The notes under the pieces: model-generated
Seen by the model: only the letters and a program-made list of their open reading frames with translations
Database searches by the model: none
Told to the model about the DNA's origin: nothing
Program-made: the position numbers and the translations under genes
Shown: positions 1-14,385 of the stretch, one piece after another
Position numbering within the stretch: the stretch's first letter is position 1
Layout: each line of letters opens with the position of its first letter
Assembly: GCA_008694505.1 (NCBI GenBank)
Contig: VZDJ01000041.1
Location: forward strand, 4,172,417 to 4,236,416
Reading direction: 5' to 3'
DNA: 64,000 nt
From: Cyanoderma ruficeps
Taxonomy: Eukaryota > Chordata > Aves > Passeriformes > Timaliidae

Positions 1-3000
1 TATTTGCCAAGTTCTATGCTAGTTTAGATAACTTGTTGAAGATATTTTAAAGTATGACTGCAACAGGTTTTGTGTAGTGGCATTGGTCAGTTCTTATGAA
101 AAGTAGTGCATCACTAGCTAAAAAAAACTATGTAGGGATGGATTACGTCAATTTTTGGTTGTTTTATTTGAGGCTTCTTTAAGATACTGATCTTAAGGAT
201 ATAGGTTCTGAGGATGTTTTGAAAATCAGCCTTAGTGGAGTTGTCTACAGAGACCTGTCAATAGAAATAATACTGTGACAGTGTCTGAAAACCTAGTGGC
301 ATAGATTCTAGTAAATATTTCTAAGAAAAAACTGCAGGAGAAGCAGGGACAGTGTATCTTTAAAATACTGCTAAGCCACCTTTATATTAATAGAATGGCC
401 TACCTTTTCCTGTTTCTATGGCTAGATGTTATCTTGCTCTCAGTCTATTTATACCAATGTAAATGAATCTAACCTGGATTATTCAATCTACATTAGTGCT
501 TTATGTCTCAGTGTAGCTAAATGCATAGGGCCTCTTCCAGTCATATCTCGTACGGAACTAACATAATATGTAACCTCACTGCTTCCAGCCAGATCTGTAA
601 GACAGACTTGGAAAACAGCCCTGTTTAACTGTCTTATATGTTTTCTCTTAACTATGTTTGATATGCAAGGCTTCTAATAGTAGGCTGTTAAAGAACCCCC
701 CACAAAGGTCTTTGTCACTGAAGGAGGAAAAAACCCTGAACTGTCTGATAAAGCACAGGAAGCAAAATTGTTGACAGAGAAAATTCCTTTTCTGTATAGT
801 CACTTTTATGAGAAGTGCCACTCCCCAAAGGTAATATATTTAACTGTTAGTGGATCCTGTTAGTGACATAATAGATTTTTTTTTCTCTTGTATTCAAAGG
901 TTTGAAAGGGATAAAGAAAGCTATATGAGTTAATATTCTTCCAAAATTTTTTGTGGTATTTTGCTGTGTTATTTGTGCTACGTTCTAGTTTATAAATGTT
1001 TGCCTCTCTGTGATCATAAGAGGCTTTGGAAAAATAACATGTTCCGTTCTGTGCAGAAATCGGAGAAATTTATTATGGTCTTTTAATCTCATTTAACTCC
1101 TGTCAAAACTCCTTCCACAGCGTGCACAAGCCTTGCTTTTTCTGCTAGGTGGTAATATTCCAGCTGGATTGGCTTACTGTGGCTCTTTATCAGAAAGTCT
1201 AGGAAGGTTTTTGATTAAGCAGTCTGAAATACAGAAAAGCTGCACTGTTTTCAGCATGGAGATACATTTTTATTTTTTATAATGTCCCTTCGCCTCTTTG
1301 GATGAGTAGTTCTGTTGTATTTTTGAACCAAACCTTAGGCTTAGCAGTGGTTTTGTTGGGTAGCAGAGGGGACAGAAGGTGTCAGGAACGGGGGAGGAGT
1401 GCATAACCGGGACCAAAAGAGAGCTTTTCAGGGAGGGCGTGGTGTTCTTTGAACTCATCCAGAGTCGGATATTACTGGAGTATCTTTGCCCAGGTTTTCC
1501 TAACTCTTTTCTGGGTTTTGCTATATATGTTGTGCAGAAATTTATTTACTTAAATAATTCCATGAGATTAGCTGTATGAATTTGTACTGTTGTAATGAAG
1601 AGGGAAACTTGTAGCTTCTGATCAGGGAAAGCTCTGTGTGAAAACAGTACAAGATTGAAATAACACAGAATTAAGTAATTCTGCAGGGCAAAGTGCTACT
1701 TAGGGACAGTCTCTCTTTTACATTGAAGGAGGTTTTATCTTGAATTTTGTTTTTAAATGGTGTGCTAACTTTTAACTTCAAACAAGTAAAAGGAGGAAAT
1801 ATGGTATATTAAGTGTTAACTAAATTAATAGAAAAGAGGCAGATGGACAGAAAGACATTCTGACCTTGTAGAAATCAGAAAATATTTAACATTATAGTAG
1901 GCGTTAGTAGGCCTTTGTATGTTTTGCTTAAGGTGTCTGAAAATAACTCCAATAAATGTGAGCTGTTTTTATATTTTGGATTATTGAAAATCCTATTTCT
2001 GATGTATTTGGAAGTTTTCTTACTTGAAAGATGCAATGAAAGTTTCAGGTATTTCCTTAGTGAAACTTGCATGTATTTTGGGAGGAGGAGGTTTAAAATT
2101 GCAATTTTATGCCTGGGTGAAATTTGTGTATAGCAAATGAGATGTAAAGAAAGGCAACCACATATTCTTCACACATGCAAGAGCATGTTCTGTCAGCAGT
2201 TTCTGCAGTTACTTTTGTTGCACACTTCATGATTAGTTAATGCGCGTTGGGCATGTTATAAATGAGTGTCTTGCATATCAAAATATGATTTATACTGTGT
2301 AAATCATAAATACTTCATTCAGTATTTTCACTGCTCATTACCCAGAATTGTCTAGCAGCACTTGAGAGAGTAAATGAATTCTCCTAAGACCTAAATGCTG
2401 TCATCAGCAATATCTCCATGTTTACATTCTCAGCTGCATGGACCACTTTTTAAAATTACCTGCTGTGCGAATAAAGAATATTAAAGTCTTTGTCATGCTA
2501 AAGTAGAAGTTTAATACAAGCACTAAATAAATTTAAAATAGTGTTCTTTTCTGAAAGAAATTGATGTCTCAAATTTAGATATCCAGTCTCAAAACAGCAG
2601 TATTAATCATCTAGTTGGGTTAAAGAGAAAGTTGCTTTTAAACAGCTTTTGGTTGTTATTCAAAGTTAATTGTTTATTTTAAAGGGGGAAGTGAACTGTC
2701 TTTGTATGAAATGGTGAACAATGCTAAAATTAGCCTGATCTGAAGTATCCGATGTACTGTTTAACAAAAGGATGCACCTTAAATTAGGATTAAGAAAATA
2801 GCAATGTCTTGTAGGTGTTTTTATTTTTACAATCGGATCAACATAAATAATCTGAATTAAAACCAAAGTTTGAGTCTTTTTCACAAGAGGTCATGCCTCT
2901 CTAGGAGTAGAGGTATCTGGGAGTGACATTACTGTCCTGGAGGGTATGAGACTGACTGGGTCAGGGCATGACGGGGACTGGGCTCTTCATAGCCTGGCTG

Positions 3001-3267
3001 TGCCATGGAGAGGGATGTGGCCACCATGGCTTCCCTTCTGGTGCCTCGAGTGAGTGCATTCTTTAATGATAAAACCAGCTTGCTACTTTAAGGCTCAGAA
3101 AAGCATCTTAAAATGTTGCTTTAATCTTTTTCTTTCAACTAGTGACACTTGGTGAATTGTTGAGTTCTTGTTCCTGTCTGTATTCCAATTAACTTGATCA
3201 TTTGGTCTTCCTGGCTGGCAGACGTACACTCAGTTAAAACTTAATGTTGGTACCAATGTAAAGAGAT

Positions 3268-3594
3268 GTCAGAATAACACAGATTTAAAGGAAAATAACA
3301 CAGATTTAGAGGAAAGAGATTAGGTTGAGACTAATGTGAGCTACAGGAGAACGAAATGGATTCATTTGCAGGGTATTCACCTGTTTCAGCTGTATTTGTT
3401 TCAAGGATTAAAAAAAAAAAAGTTGTGGTTAATAAGTAGAAAAGCTTTGAAGTAAATATGTATTTGCTGTCACCTCCAAATGTCTCTACTGACTAGGTTA
3501 TGTACCGATATGGATGGGATCCATTGGGATTAAAAGCTTTTTTAGTTAACTCTACCTGCCCATATAAAAGATAGCAAATCTGTGTTATTCTGAC
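3268..3594. repeat. 19-bp perfect inverted repeat flanking a 289-bp interior
   Basis: The left arm at 3268-3286 (gtcagaataacacagattt) is exactly the reverse complement of the right arm at 3576-3594. Together they bracket 327 bp, a size seen in nonautonomous DNA transposons. I see no matching target-site duplication outside the arms and do not recognise a family. The interior is AT-rich with a poly-A run near 3410. It could be a MITE-like element or a stem formed by local inverted duplication. Confidence 0.5.
3273..3314. repeat. Tandem duplication, 21-bp unit, two copies
   Basis: Copies at 3273-3293 and 3294-3314 (aataacacagattt then aaaggaa or agaggaa) differ at one position. The unit overlaps the left arm of the 3268-3594 inverted repeat, so the right arm can pair with either copy. 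Confidence 0.85.
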
Positions 3595-4959
3595 TTCTGG
3601 GTTTACTTCATAAAGCTGATATGTGAGGCACAAACAAAAATGTTGCTGTGATACTGTAAAAAGGGTTCTTTAACTGGGGATTTGTGCCTGATACTATCCC
3701 CTGCTGTTCTACAGATACAGCATAAAAAACTGATTCTAAGCCTGTTCTAGGCATGCTGGTAAATGTCCTTATATATATAATCTGGATAGGGGTGTGCATG
3801 CGTTTGTTTGTTAGTAGAACCTGAACTAAATTGAGTAAATTCTTTTTTCCCCTGCTGCACCCTGCATGAGGTTGAAAATAACTTGCTTTAGCTTTGTCCC
3901 CACACCGTATTTTTTTTCACTGTGATGGTCATAAGGGTAGAGTACTGATGGCCTTTTCCATCACCTGATGGTCCAGGACAGCTTTCCTCCCCTGCAGACT
4001 TCAAAGGACTCCCATGATAGGAGGATAACACACAGGGTGGTAAATACACTGTGGTTTCCTCTCTGAGTGGGAGCTTAATTTAATGGCATTTAGGATAGTT
4101 CATGTTTAGTCATCTCGTTTCGTTACATGAGTTATTTGCTGCAAAGCTCTTTCCTGTATATGCTCATTGACCTAGGCACTAATGTGTCAGACTGCTGTTC
4201 ATCAGACCTCTACATTCCAAAAATGGCACATTTTCAGTTTGTCCTCCAAGATGCTCTGCAAAGTGCATGCAGTGTACTGTGAAACAAAGGGAGGTCCTTA
4301 GGTCTTTTAGTTGACTCGGTGATTAAATTAGGTAATTCTCATAGAGAATACTTTGACTCTGGTCATAAATGGAGTGAAAACCTGTTCATTACAAGCCTTA
4401 TTCATAAGAAACATTTATTCTACCCTTACACCTCATGCATAACCTCATCTTGTTTTAATAAATGTCAGCTAGTGTAATATGTAATTAATCTGTTTTGAAC
4501 AATTTCTCAATTATCATAATAAATTGTGAAACAAACTATGTCAATCCTTTAAGTCATATCAAAACAAGGTGGGTTTTGGGCTTGTTGTGCTGTCTTAATG
4601 AAATACATTCAGTGAGAACTTGCTGGTTTGTGAAACATGAACTGCACAAGAAATTGAGCTTCAGAAGTTTATTGAGCTGTAGATAGAGTAATACTGTTTT
4701 GACAGTAGCAGACTGATCCCTATTCTTGCTTTCATTTTATTGTGAAGTACAAGGGGTTCAGCATGGTATTCACAACTGGATTTGTTTGTTACACCTGAGA
4801 ATGGAAAGTTTCCCTTTAGGTGTCTTGCTAGTATGTATGACAGGCAGTGTCTGTTTCAATTCTTTGCCACCCCTTATTTTTTTAGTTGTTCAGTTTGCTC
4901 TGTATAACTGTGAAGAAAATATACTAACGTTTATTTCAACATTAGTTGAAGGGTTGATA

Positions 4960-5006
4960 CAAGAGTTTGTAAATCGTCATGTATTTCAAGAGTTTATAAA
5001 TCGTCA
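4960..5006. repeat. Short direct repeat, 20-bp copies at 27-bp spacing
   Basis: Copies at 4960-4979 and 4987-5006 (caagagttt-g/a-taaatcgtca) match at 19 of 20 positions, separated by 7 bp. This looks like a local slippage or duplication event. Confidence 0.8.
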
Positions 5007-8000
5007 GGTTTGGCTTACAAAATTGTCTTGGTCTCTGCACATACTAACTGCAGCAGGATGCCACGTGTGTAGCGTAGTTTATTAATCTTTGGATTGTGGT
5101 TTTTATCTCAAAAGTCTTCTGCCGAATGAAAGTTCACTACTGCATTTTGATATTTTACATCATCTTGCTGGGGTACTCATGAGCCTTTAATAAGGTTAAT
5201 TTTCTTTATATTGGAATTTCTGATCCACTAAAAGTATTTTCTGCTTGACTTTTGTACTTGTTTATAACTGTCATATTTCAATAGTAAGGAAGAGCTAATC
5301 TAGTGTGGGAAGAAGCAGGATACCTGGCTTGTATAACTCTGTTGTAATAGATTTCCACAGCATGCCGATAGTATGTGTAGCAAGAATAGGCTTAAAAAGA
5401 GTTCTCCCAACTTTACTTTGTAAATCAGATTTGAATATTTAAAATGCAAATTTCATTATAAATATATATTTCAAAAGCAAATCAGTGGTAATTGTGTTAA
5501 CCCTGTAGAGGGGAGATTCTTGGATAGAACTATAGAGGTTTTTATTTTGAAGTCTTGTTAGAGTGATAAAGAGGTGTGGAAGATGGATGTGGGGGAGAGG
5601 GCAACTCTTATAGATCAGTCAGTCTTATCCCTAGGGCATCCTGACTCTGTGTGTCACTGACATTCAGCATGTGAAATCTGCCATTTATTTTCCTCTGATG
5701 TTTAATTTGAGATAAGTAGCCAATTTTTTTTTTTAATGCAAAGCTTAAAGCTTTTTCTAGCAGGTTATCAGGTAGTTGTATGTTTAGTTGCTTCAGAAGT
5801 TAACTATGTGATTTTATTAATTGTTCCTTGTTGAAGGGGGAAGCTGGTCTTCAGGCATAGATTTATCAGCTGCAGTATAAATGTATTTGCATGAGTGCTG
5901 TCCTCTGCATGTGTCTGAGATCTGCATGTAGTTAGGTTTGCACGTTTAATATTTTTTTTCCTAGTCTCTCCCACTTAGGGAAGTTCTTCAAGCTTGTTAC
6001 AGGTACAGATTAATTCTTGGAAAGGTAATTGGTCTGTACCTACAGAATTTATGTTGTATGTGGGAATCATAACTATCTTTGTTATAAGGACTTGATTGAA
6101 GTTCATGGAAGCATATAATGGGGAATTAGGTGTTGGGAAAAGAGGTCCCTCTATGCTTGGTTTGTTTCAGATTTGCTTTGGTAATGTTTGACTGTCTTTG
6201 CTTTTATGCTGTCAAAATGTCATTATTTGGATCTTTCCCAATGTTTTTATTCAAGTGATAGGAAACAGCAGGGAAGGAACTAATTGGGATGAGTCTAGAA
6301 AACATGCTCTGAATACATGGTGCAGCATTTGTGCTTTCTTATCCAGATTTCCAGCATGTGAGATATATGATGGCAGAGGCATCGTTGACAATGTAGTTAC
6401 AGCTCATGGGGTGTCCAAAATGCGTTTTCTTCTCTACTGCCACCAAAGCAAAATGTGTGTATTTCTCCTTAGTGAGGTTCTCTCAAATCCTTGCTTTATG
6501 AAGAGAAGCTTGTCTTGTTAGTTCATGAGTAATGGCTACATCCTACTATCTCTTTTGTCAGCAGAGGGTAGGATTTCCTCCTACACACAGGGGAAAAAAG
6601 AGAAAATTAGAAAGTGATAGAAGCTAAAATCAAAATAAATGTGAGAAGAAATAGGCCAGATTAATCACTGATTCTCTAAGACAGCAGTTCTTTCTTTAGG
6701 TGAGAAAATTACCCTTTTCTTGGTAGTGGTATCTTCAGGGGGCCAGGCAACACCTGTGTTGCCAGGCAGAGGGTACTTGCATGTATTGATGTTACACATT
6801 TGATTAAGGCAGAATGGAAAACTACCTGCAGTTCTGAAGCACCTGATACCTTGGTTGCTTCATTGCAAGAGGATAAGGCACTTAAAACACACCAAAATCC
6901 TCAACTGTGAAATCTTGTAATATTACTAGTGCCTCACCATTATTGTGAGGACAGTATAGGTGGCAACAATTTAAACAAAAGCATGAGGGGAAATAGTTTG
7001 TGGTGGATTGTGCATCTTTTTATTACCTTCTGTATACTGCAGCACTGCAGCAGTGATACCTGAGCCGGCTATAGAGTATTTGGTACACACATTGCTGGTG
7101 GCAGAAGCCTTTCGATGGAAGTGGTTGCAGAAAATGTTATAATATTTTCTATGAAGTCTTACCAGTTGTCTCCCTCCATGACTTGAAGTTTTTTATTCCC
7201 TGCAGCTTAAAAACCTTTCACTTTTCAATGTTCCATTTAACTTCAACCTTTGGAGACTGTTTTTTTTCAACAATTAATCTGGTTCATGATCTGTGACAGC
7301 AAGTGGTCAGTGAATGTTTATTTCCCCCTCAGCCTAACAATTTGTTATACTATTTGAAATACAGTCTAAATACACAATAAAAATAGTCCATATCATGCTG
7401 AAATTGAGCTGTTTGTTGGGGCTGTGCAAAGCAAGAGCTTGTTTGAAAACTGTGTGTTTTGTTGGATTGTCATCACCTGCTATTGTATTACAAGTTTTCG
7501 AGTCTAAAATGAAAGTATTCCACTGTCAGTCCTGAAATATGCAGTATCAAAATGTTACATGGGGAGTAATATTTGACAATCCTTTTGAAACACTTTTCTC
7601 TCCATTGTTGTTATGCTAGTAGGGTTTTTTCTTGTGGGAGTAGACAGCTTAAAACATCCTTATTAGGGAAGTGTATGAGTTTAAGTAGTCACAATCTCCA
7701 TTTGAATCATTGGTAAGAGTTATGTTAGAAAACAGGTAGCGTGGCATTGCTGACAGTTTATTCTATTGAGTAAAAAAATTGGTTACAACTTCTTGCCTGT
7801 AAACCAAGTATTTTTTTTTTTTCCTTCCCACCCCACCCTGCTCCCCAGTCTGGAAAGCCAGGTAATTGGTTTTCAGGAACCCACTTTTGCCTTTTTCTTC
7901 TTTATTTATGTGTTAGCTTGAGTATTTTGTTTTTCTCTAAAAAACAAAGCATAATGACTTTTAGCTTTAGTTGACTTTCATATTGGCAGTCTAATGGCAA

Positions 8001-9424
8001 GATTTGGATGTAAGTTTATATAGAAAAGAAAAATAATACAAAAAATAGAGAAGGAAGAAAAAGTGCTTTTTTTGTAACTTTTTTGGTATTTATTTAGATT
8101 CAGAAAACTCATATTTTTAAGGTTAAGGTGAAATATTAATACATTTCTGTTGATTTTCCAGTCTATATTATGATTATTGATTTTTGTGAATCAGTACTTG
8201 GGCTGATTTATTTTTGTGGTTGATACATTGTTTGGATATTTCAAATTTGCTAAGTGGTAATTTGTTAGATTTGCAAGTTACAGATTTTCACTGGAAAAAC
8301 TAAATCAAATGTGATCTTCATTTTTCAAAATAATTTGATTGTGTATATTGTTGCTATGATTCCTGTTAATTTCTTCAGCTCTTCTTTACAATAACTTACT
8401 TGACTCAAGTTTGGGAACTTCAGAAAAATTACATGATTTCTTATGTTATTGCTACGTATCCTGAAAAGGGTAAGATTTCCTACGTAATTCACTCAGCATC
8501 TCTGAACGTTAAAAATAGATCTGTGAAATTCTTCGCATTTTTTGGCAATTTTTCATTTGTAATTGTGCTGTTTTGGTTACTTTTATTTCTAATAAAAATT
8601 TATAGCTGATGTTTAAACAAGCTAGGGTAGCATGAAAGTAGGAATTTTTAAAATCAAAGCTAAAAGGGGGAAAATGCTAAAAATTTGTCAAGATTTAAGC
8701 ATTAGAGAGACCGTAGTTAATTTCTGATGCTTTCCGTAAGAGCCTCTTACAGATGAGCGTTTTGTTCTTTTTATTTCAAATCTTCATTGTAGCTTTGCTT
8801 ATTTGACTACATCTATTTCTTTATATTAAGCAGTTCAGGAAAATTTAATCCCTCGCCTATATATGCAATCAGAAATAATCTTTGACACACAAGGAAGAGT
8901 AAGCTAAACAGCAGAAATGCATATTAAAGTACTCTTACATAAGGAGGGTATTTTTAAATGATGCTGGCTTAGTGGTGTGGATTTTGTAAAGGCACTCACA
9001 GTCTTGTAAACACATGCAGTTGAAAAAACAAGACTGTCTTAAGCATGAGAATTTTTCTGTAGAGATCTTGGAGGGTTGAGAGACTAAATCCGTTGTCAGT
9101 GTTCTTTCTCATTTTACTTGAAAGGTTGGAGGGTTATTCACTGGATTTTTTTGGTGTAGTTTTCACTTCACAGCCAGATTCAACTTGCACGCAATTTTCA
9201 AGAGCTTTCACAATTTCCTTTTTTGATGCTTTTATTACAAATGAGAGGAAAAGGAGAGAAAAAGATGAATACACAAAAAAATTTCACTATCTCTAAGGCA
9301 TACTCAAGGTTCTGAAAATGCTTTTCTGAGCGGTGTCCATTATAATGGAATCTGGATCAGACTAGGAGCACCTGTAAAATGCATTTACTTTCTTCTGTTG
9401 TTATAATAGCAAGATGTGAACTTC

Positions 9425-10013
9425 AGGTGTGTCCTGGGCTGCATCCAAAGCAGTGTGGCCAGCAGGATAAGGAAGGGGATTCTGCCTCTGCTGTGCTCTG
9501 GTGGGACCCTATCTGCAGTGCTGCATCCAGCTCTGGGATCCCCAGCACAGGAAGGACATGGATCTGTTGGAGTGAGTCTGGAGGAGGGACACTGAGGTGA
9601 TCAAAGGGATGGAGCACCTCTCCTGTGAGGAAAGGCTGAGAGAATGTTCAGCCTCGAAAAGAGGTTCTCAGGTGACCTGATTGCAGCCTTCCAGAAACCT
9701 GAAGGGAGACAACAAGAAAGACAGAGAGATGTTTCCAGGGGCATGCAGTGACACGTCAAGGGGGAATGGATTAAAATTGGGATTTGTTTTAGATTAGATA
9801 TTGGGATTAAATTCTTTACTGTGAGGATGGTGAGGCACTAGAACAGGTTGCTCAGAGCAGCTGTGAATGCCCCATTCCTAGAAGCCTTCAAGGTCAAGCT
9901 GGATGAGGCCTTGAGCAACCTGGTCTAGTGAGAGGCATCCCTTCTTATGGCAGAGAAGTTGGAACTATATGATTTTTAAGGTCTCTTCCAACCCAAACCA
10001 TTCTACGATTCAC
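9425..10013 (+). mobile_element. CR1 LINE, 5'-truncated copy
   Basis: The sequence reads in the CR1 sense direction. It starts near 'gtcctgggctgcatccaaagc' and passes through typical CR1 3' blocks: 'gaggaaaggctgagaga', 'gcagccttccagaa', 'ggtgaggcactagaacaggt', 'tggatgaggccttgagcaac'. It ends in 'tcttccaacccaaaccattc' and 'tacgattc', a decayed ATTCTATG tail. About 590 bp remain of an element of several kilobases, so only the 3' end is present. The short reading frames on both strands here are CR1 remnants, not host genes. It is intronic and in the same orientation as CDK17. Confidence 0.95.
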
Positions 10014-12448
10014 AGTCTCATAGAATGCCCTGTGCTGTAATTCTAAATATGGCTTTAATATTTGTTAATGCTATTAAAAATAAAATAATCATAGATTAGA
10101 TAATGGGGGGAAAGATGGAAAAATGGATTCTAAAAGAACATGCATATTTTATGCTTTGATATCAGGCTAGTAGCTGAATTTGTAGCTAGATAAGCAATCC
10201 TGAAAATTGTCAAGAAAAATGAGTGTGTTTTTGTAGTGCTGACATATTGACCACTTTATACTGTTCTTTGTTTGATTTTGATCCATAGCTATTCTGAACA
10301 TGTTTCATGTTGCAGTTCATTGAAAACTTTCATCTTAGCATTGAAAACCAATTTGTCTGCTGGATGACTTAAATGATCCCTGTAGGGAACTGAGGATTAA
10401 TACATATATTTATCTAGAGCAAATCCTTCTTCGAAGATTAGTTTATAGATACATTGTTTACATTATTTTCTTCCAAATGTACTGTTTTTGATGGCATACT
10501 TTTCAACAGTGGGCATGCAAGTCCAGTGAAGTTAGAGTTTTTTTTCATATTAATATTTTTCCATTTGTGGCAAAATGGTGAGACTGTCCACATCCAGGGA
10601 TCAAGTAGTTGGTTAATGTGTCTATAATGCTATATATTTTTTCCGTCTATTGTTTAGCCATACATGCTTTTATATATTATCATCAAATACTGCAAATGTT
10701 TAAGTAATTTTACCTTCAGGAATAATGCATTTATTTCCAAGTAGTCTTGTTATTCCTTTGTTGAAGTTAAAATAGTTCTATAAAATGTGAAGCATTGAGA
10801 AAATAAACAGAAAAATCATCAGTGATGGCCGTATAGCCTTTTGCTGTAGTGTATTATTTTTCATAGATAAGAAGAATCAATTTTGCTTCCAAGAAATCAA
10901 TTCCGGTATTAATATGTATGCTTAAACAGCATGCTATTGTACAATTCTTAGTGTATTCGTATATATATATCATATTTTATGGATTCAAACAAATATTCCT
11001 TGCAGGTCAGTAGCTTATTGTATCAGAAATTTTAGTTGTAGTTGCTTCGAAACCAGATATAAATATGCATTGTGACAATGCTGAAATTAAGTAAAATATC
11101 ATATGTTCCTGTCAAATTGGCTGAGTCATATATTTCTCTCAACTTCTCATTTTTTGTTATTTCAGATTTAGGGAACTGTTTTGCAGCATACAAGACAATT
11201 AGAAATAATAACACCCTTCAGTATTTTTACTTTGAATAGTTTTTACTACATGAAATTTAAGTTGGCCATCTAAGGTAAAGGATGGACACAGATGGCAGAA
11301 TAATGGCTGGCTAGTGGTCTACTTCATAGTATGAAGGAGTACTTCAATTTTACAAGAAAGGAAATCTAGTTTTAAAAACAGATTAGACAAATTAATTTTT
11401 TAGAGCCACCAGTTTAAGAGCAAAAACATACATGGTATTAAAACTGAATAACTTTCAAGTACTATGCCTTTGCTTTAAAATAAATCTGATTTACGAAAAC
11501 ACGTAAATTTATTTGCAGTACATGTTGAAATTTTTACCTAGACAGTGCAAGAGGCTTGCATACTTTGTTTCTTACTCTCTGTAAGAGTTGGCTTTTGGTT
11601 TTATGCTGGCATCCTCATGAATCACAGCTGTCTTTTGCTGTTTCTGAAAAGGAAAGAAATGGTTGTTGGTTAACCTGCTGGGGATGAGTTACAATTCTGT
11701 TAAAAAACCCTTCTAAATAGTACCTTATTTCTGAATAAAAAAAAATTCCTTTTAGGATTTTGAAGATTTCTGATAAATCTTTTTAGACTTTTATTCTTCA
11801 GTTTCTCATGGTCTGACTTCTTGTTTCGTCACACTTCTGGGCTTTCCACCATTTCTGAGGATGGAATGAATGAAGAGCCTACCAAACTGGAGCTTGCATA
11901 ATATATTTGTGTCTCTGAGGAATGAGATCCATTTTTCTGATATCGGTTGTAGTCATCATTCCTTTGACTAAATGTTCAAATGATTTTTGGAACATAGTAA
12001 CACTCCATTGACTTAAGGCTTCCTGTGCACAGTAAAGGAAACCAGAGATCTTTGAAGTACTGGAGATCTTGTGTGCCATTCCCTTTTAAAGATTAAAACC
12101 TGATATAGGCACTTAGGGGTTCACAAATTAGATGAGGCAAATCATTAACATATTTTTCAATAGGTTGAAGATATATTATCACTTTATTCTTTCTTGCATT
12201 ACTTTTATGAGAAGACTTCACAACTACGGACTAGCCCACACTTTATCCTTTAGTCTTTTGTGTCCTTCTTAGGAGTGATTTCTGAAGGAACAGCCCCTTG
12301 AGGCTAGACACTTCATAGAGATCTGACTAATTTTGTAAAGGTGAATAAAGAGAAAAAAATCATGACAGTGAGTAAAGAGTAGAATGGTAACTTGACTGAA
12401 CAATTCTTGTTCCTTTGCAAGACAATGGCTTAGTTTCAAGATGGTCTT

Positions 12449-12481
12449 GGTTCTTAAACTTTGGAGTGGTTCTTGAACTTT
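12449..12481. repeat. Short direct repeat, 14-bp copies at 19-bp spacing
   Basis: 'ggttcttaaacttt' at 12449-12462 recurs as 'ggttcttgaacttt' at 12468-12481, one mismatch. No function is evident. Confidence 0.6.
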
Positions 12482-14385
12482 TTTTTTCTTGAAAACACTT
12501 GAGAAATGGGAAGGTGAAGATTTGAAAAACAGAAAAATTTGTATTTTACTATAAAATTTCATGAGTTGATGGAAACTTTTGAAAAGCTCCGTTTGCTAAT
12601 GAAATTTAAAGCAAGGTTTTTAGTCTGAGGTGTGTTAGGTTGATCTAATGGTTCTTCGGGGAGTTGATGAGAGTCTAAATGTCTTCAGTAGGAGAATAAT
12701 TAAGACAATAATGGAAATAAAAAAGAAGAAAAAATTTACTCAGTGGTGGAAAAGATTTTTTTAAAACAAAATAAGAATGTTAACCCATAAGTGGACTTCA
12801 TGCAAATCCTTGTTTCTTTGATGTGCGAAATAAGGCTGCTTAGGGAGCCATAGCATTTTGTGGTTGCTCTTTTACTCTGGAAAGCTGTCAATACAGCTCC
12901 CTCTTTGTGGGCTCCTGTACCTCAGCTCACAGCTGCACCTCCAGCAATAGCAGATTTGTTCATTCCTCTCCCTGCAGGATCACCCATCAGTGCAAACTTG
13001 ATCCAGATCAGGTGTAAGCAAATAATAACCCTTCTGTTGACTTGATCAGAACATGTAACAATGCTGTTTTTCTGCTTTGTGGTGGCTGTGGTAGCACAGT
13101 TGATTGTCTGTTTAGCGTAGGTTTGAGACAGAGTTACACTTCCAGTGTTTTGAACAAATTCATACAGAAAAGCTGGAAAACTCTGGTGCTATGCATCATG
13201 TGAATGTGTGGGCTTTTGATCTAGTAATTAGGCAGTCTAATACCCAGTTGATTGTCTTGAAATGTAGATCAAATCTGTCCTTTTCCTTCTTTATTGGTGA
13301 GAGAACTTGTTGCATACAGCTTACTCTAGTCCTTTATGTCACGGTTTTCAGTACCTTGTCAGTCTTCTCTCTACTTCAGTTTCTCCTCACTTGTCATTTC
13401 AGTTTGCATCTGTCTGTCATTTTTGGCCCAGAGAATGTTGTTGTAGTTCTTTGCTCAAACTTCATTCTCCATCTGCTTTATTGTGGAAGTATCAATATAT
13501 GTTTAGCTTTAGAACTTGAAGTTTGGCTTTTATTGCAGTTTTTTAAACTGTAGATTCCAGGATAACTTTCCTATCAAGAACAAATTTGTATGTGCTGCTT
13601 CACAGTCTTTTTTAGTAAATGTTTAAATATTGGTATGATACTAAAAATTAAAATAGGTGATTCTTTTTTTTTCTTTTCCCTAAGACTGCATAGTGATAGG
13701 ACATAATTTCTCTTTAGTAGCTTATATGCTATAATGAAATTGAAGACTGATAATCTGAAGAGACAATTCAAGTAGCTTTTATATAAATTATAATGTGGAC
13801 AGCAAAGTACAGGTTGATCTGTTAAAGTGAAGACCACAGTAAGATTAGGAGTGTGTTTAGATCATTATAATCTCTGCAGTTCTTTTATGTTTACTTGGTT
13901 GCCTGCCACCTTCGAAGATTTTTGTTTGAGATTTTGCTCAGTTTCTTTTATTTGGCTGGTTTCAGTAACAGTAAACTAAGATAATATATACTTTTACTTG
14001 TTATTTCTCTGGAAATTTAATTTTTTGGTTTTTAGCAAGCCCTGTTTAATTTAGGAGATCTGGTGTTGATTCTTGGGAACCATCTTCACTTTCATCGACT
14101 TGAGCGTGTTTTGTACTTTTTATATAAAACAAAGGTGATTATGCTTCTACTTCAGTTCATCAGACAGAAGGAACTTCATGCCTGCTGTGTGTGCTACCAT
14201 CATCAAGTTTCTCCTACTGCTCTTTTCTTAATGAAGCTAATTAATTCAGGAGGGAAATACTTCATAACCACATAACAGTTTGTGTCTATTTTCTCTTTAT
14301 TTGTGATAAATAGCTTCATTTTGGACCTTGCTTCCAACAGTTGAGATAGCTAAGCTGTGAAGATCCAAAGCTGTCTTGATTCTGT

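Noticed and set aside
2890..3055. GC-richer patch considered as an exon or repeat fragment
   Set aside because: No open frame with splice signals and no repeat family that I recognise.
4726..5085. 119-codon + strand open frame
   Set aside because: No recognisable domain, AT-rich composition, and it contains a local 27-bp-period duplication. Length is compatible with chance.
9379..9617. Overlapping frames on both strands at 9.38-9.62 kb
   Set aside because: They fall within or on the edge of a CR1 copy.
13191..13553. 120-codon + strand frame with a second overlapping frame
   Set aside because: Pyrimidine-rich DNA gives Phe/Leu/Ser-rich frames. No known protein, and no splice or start support.
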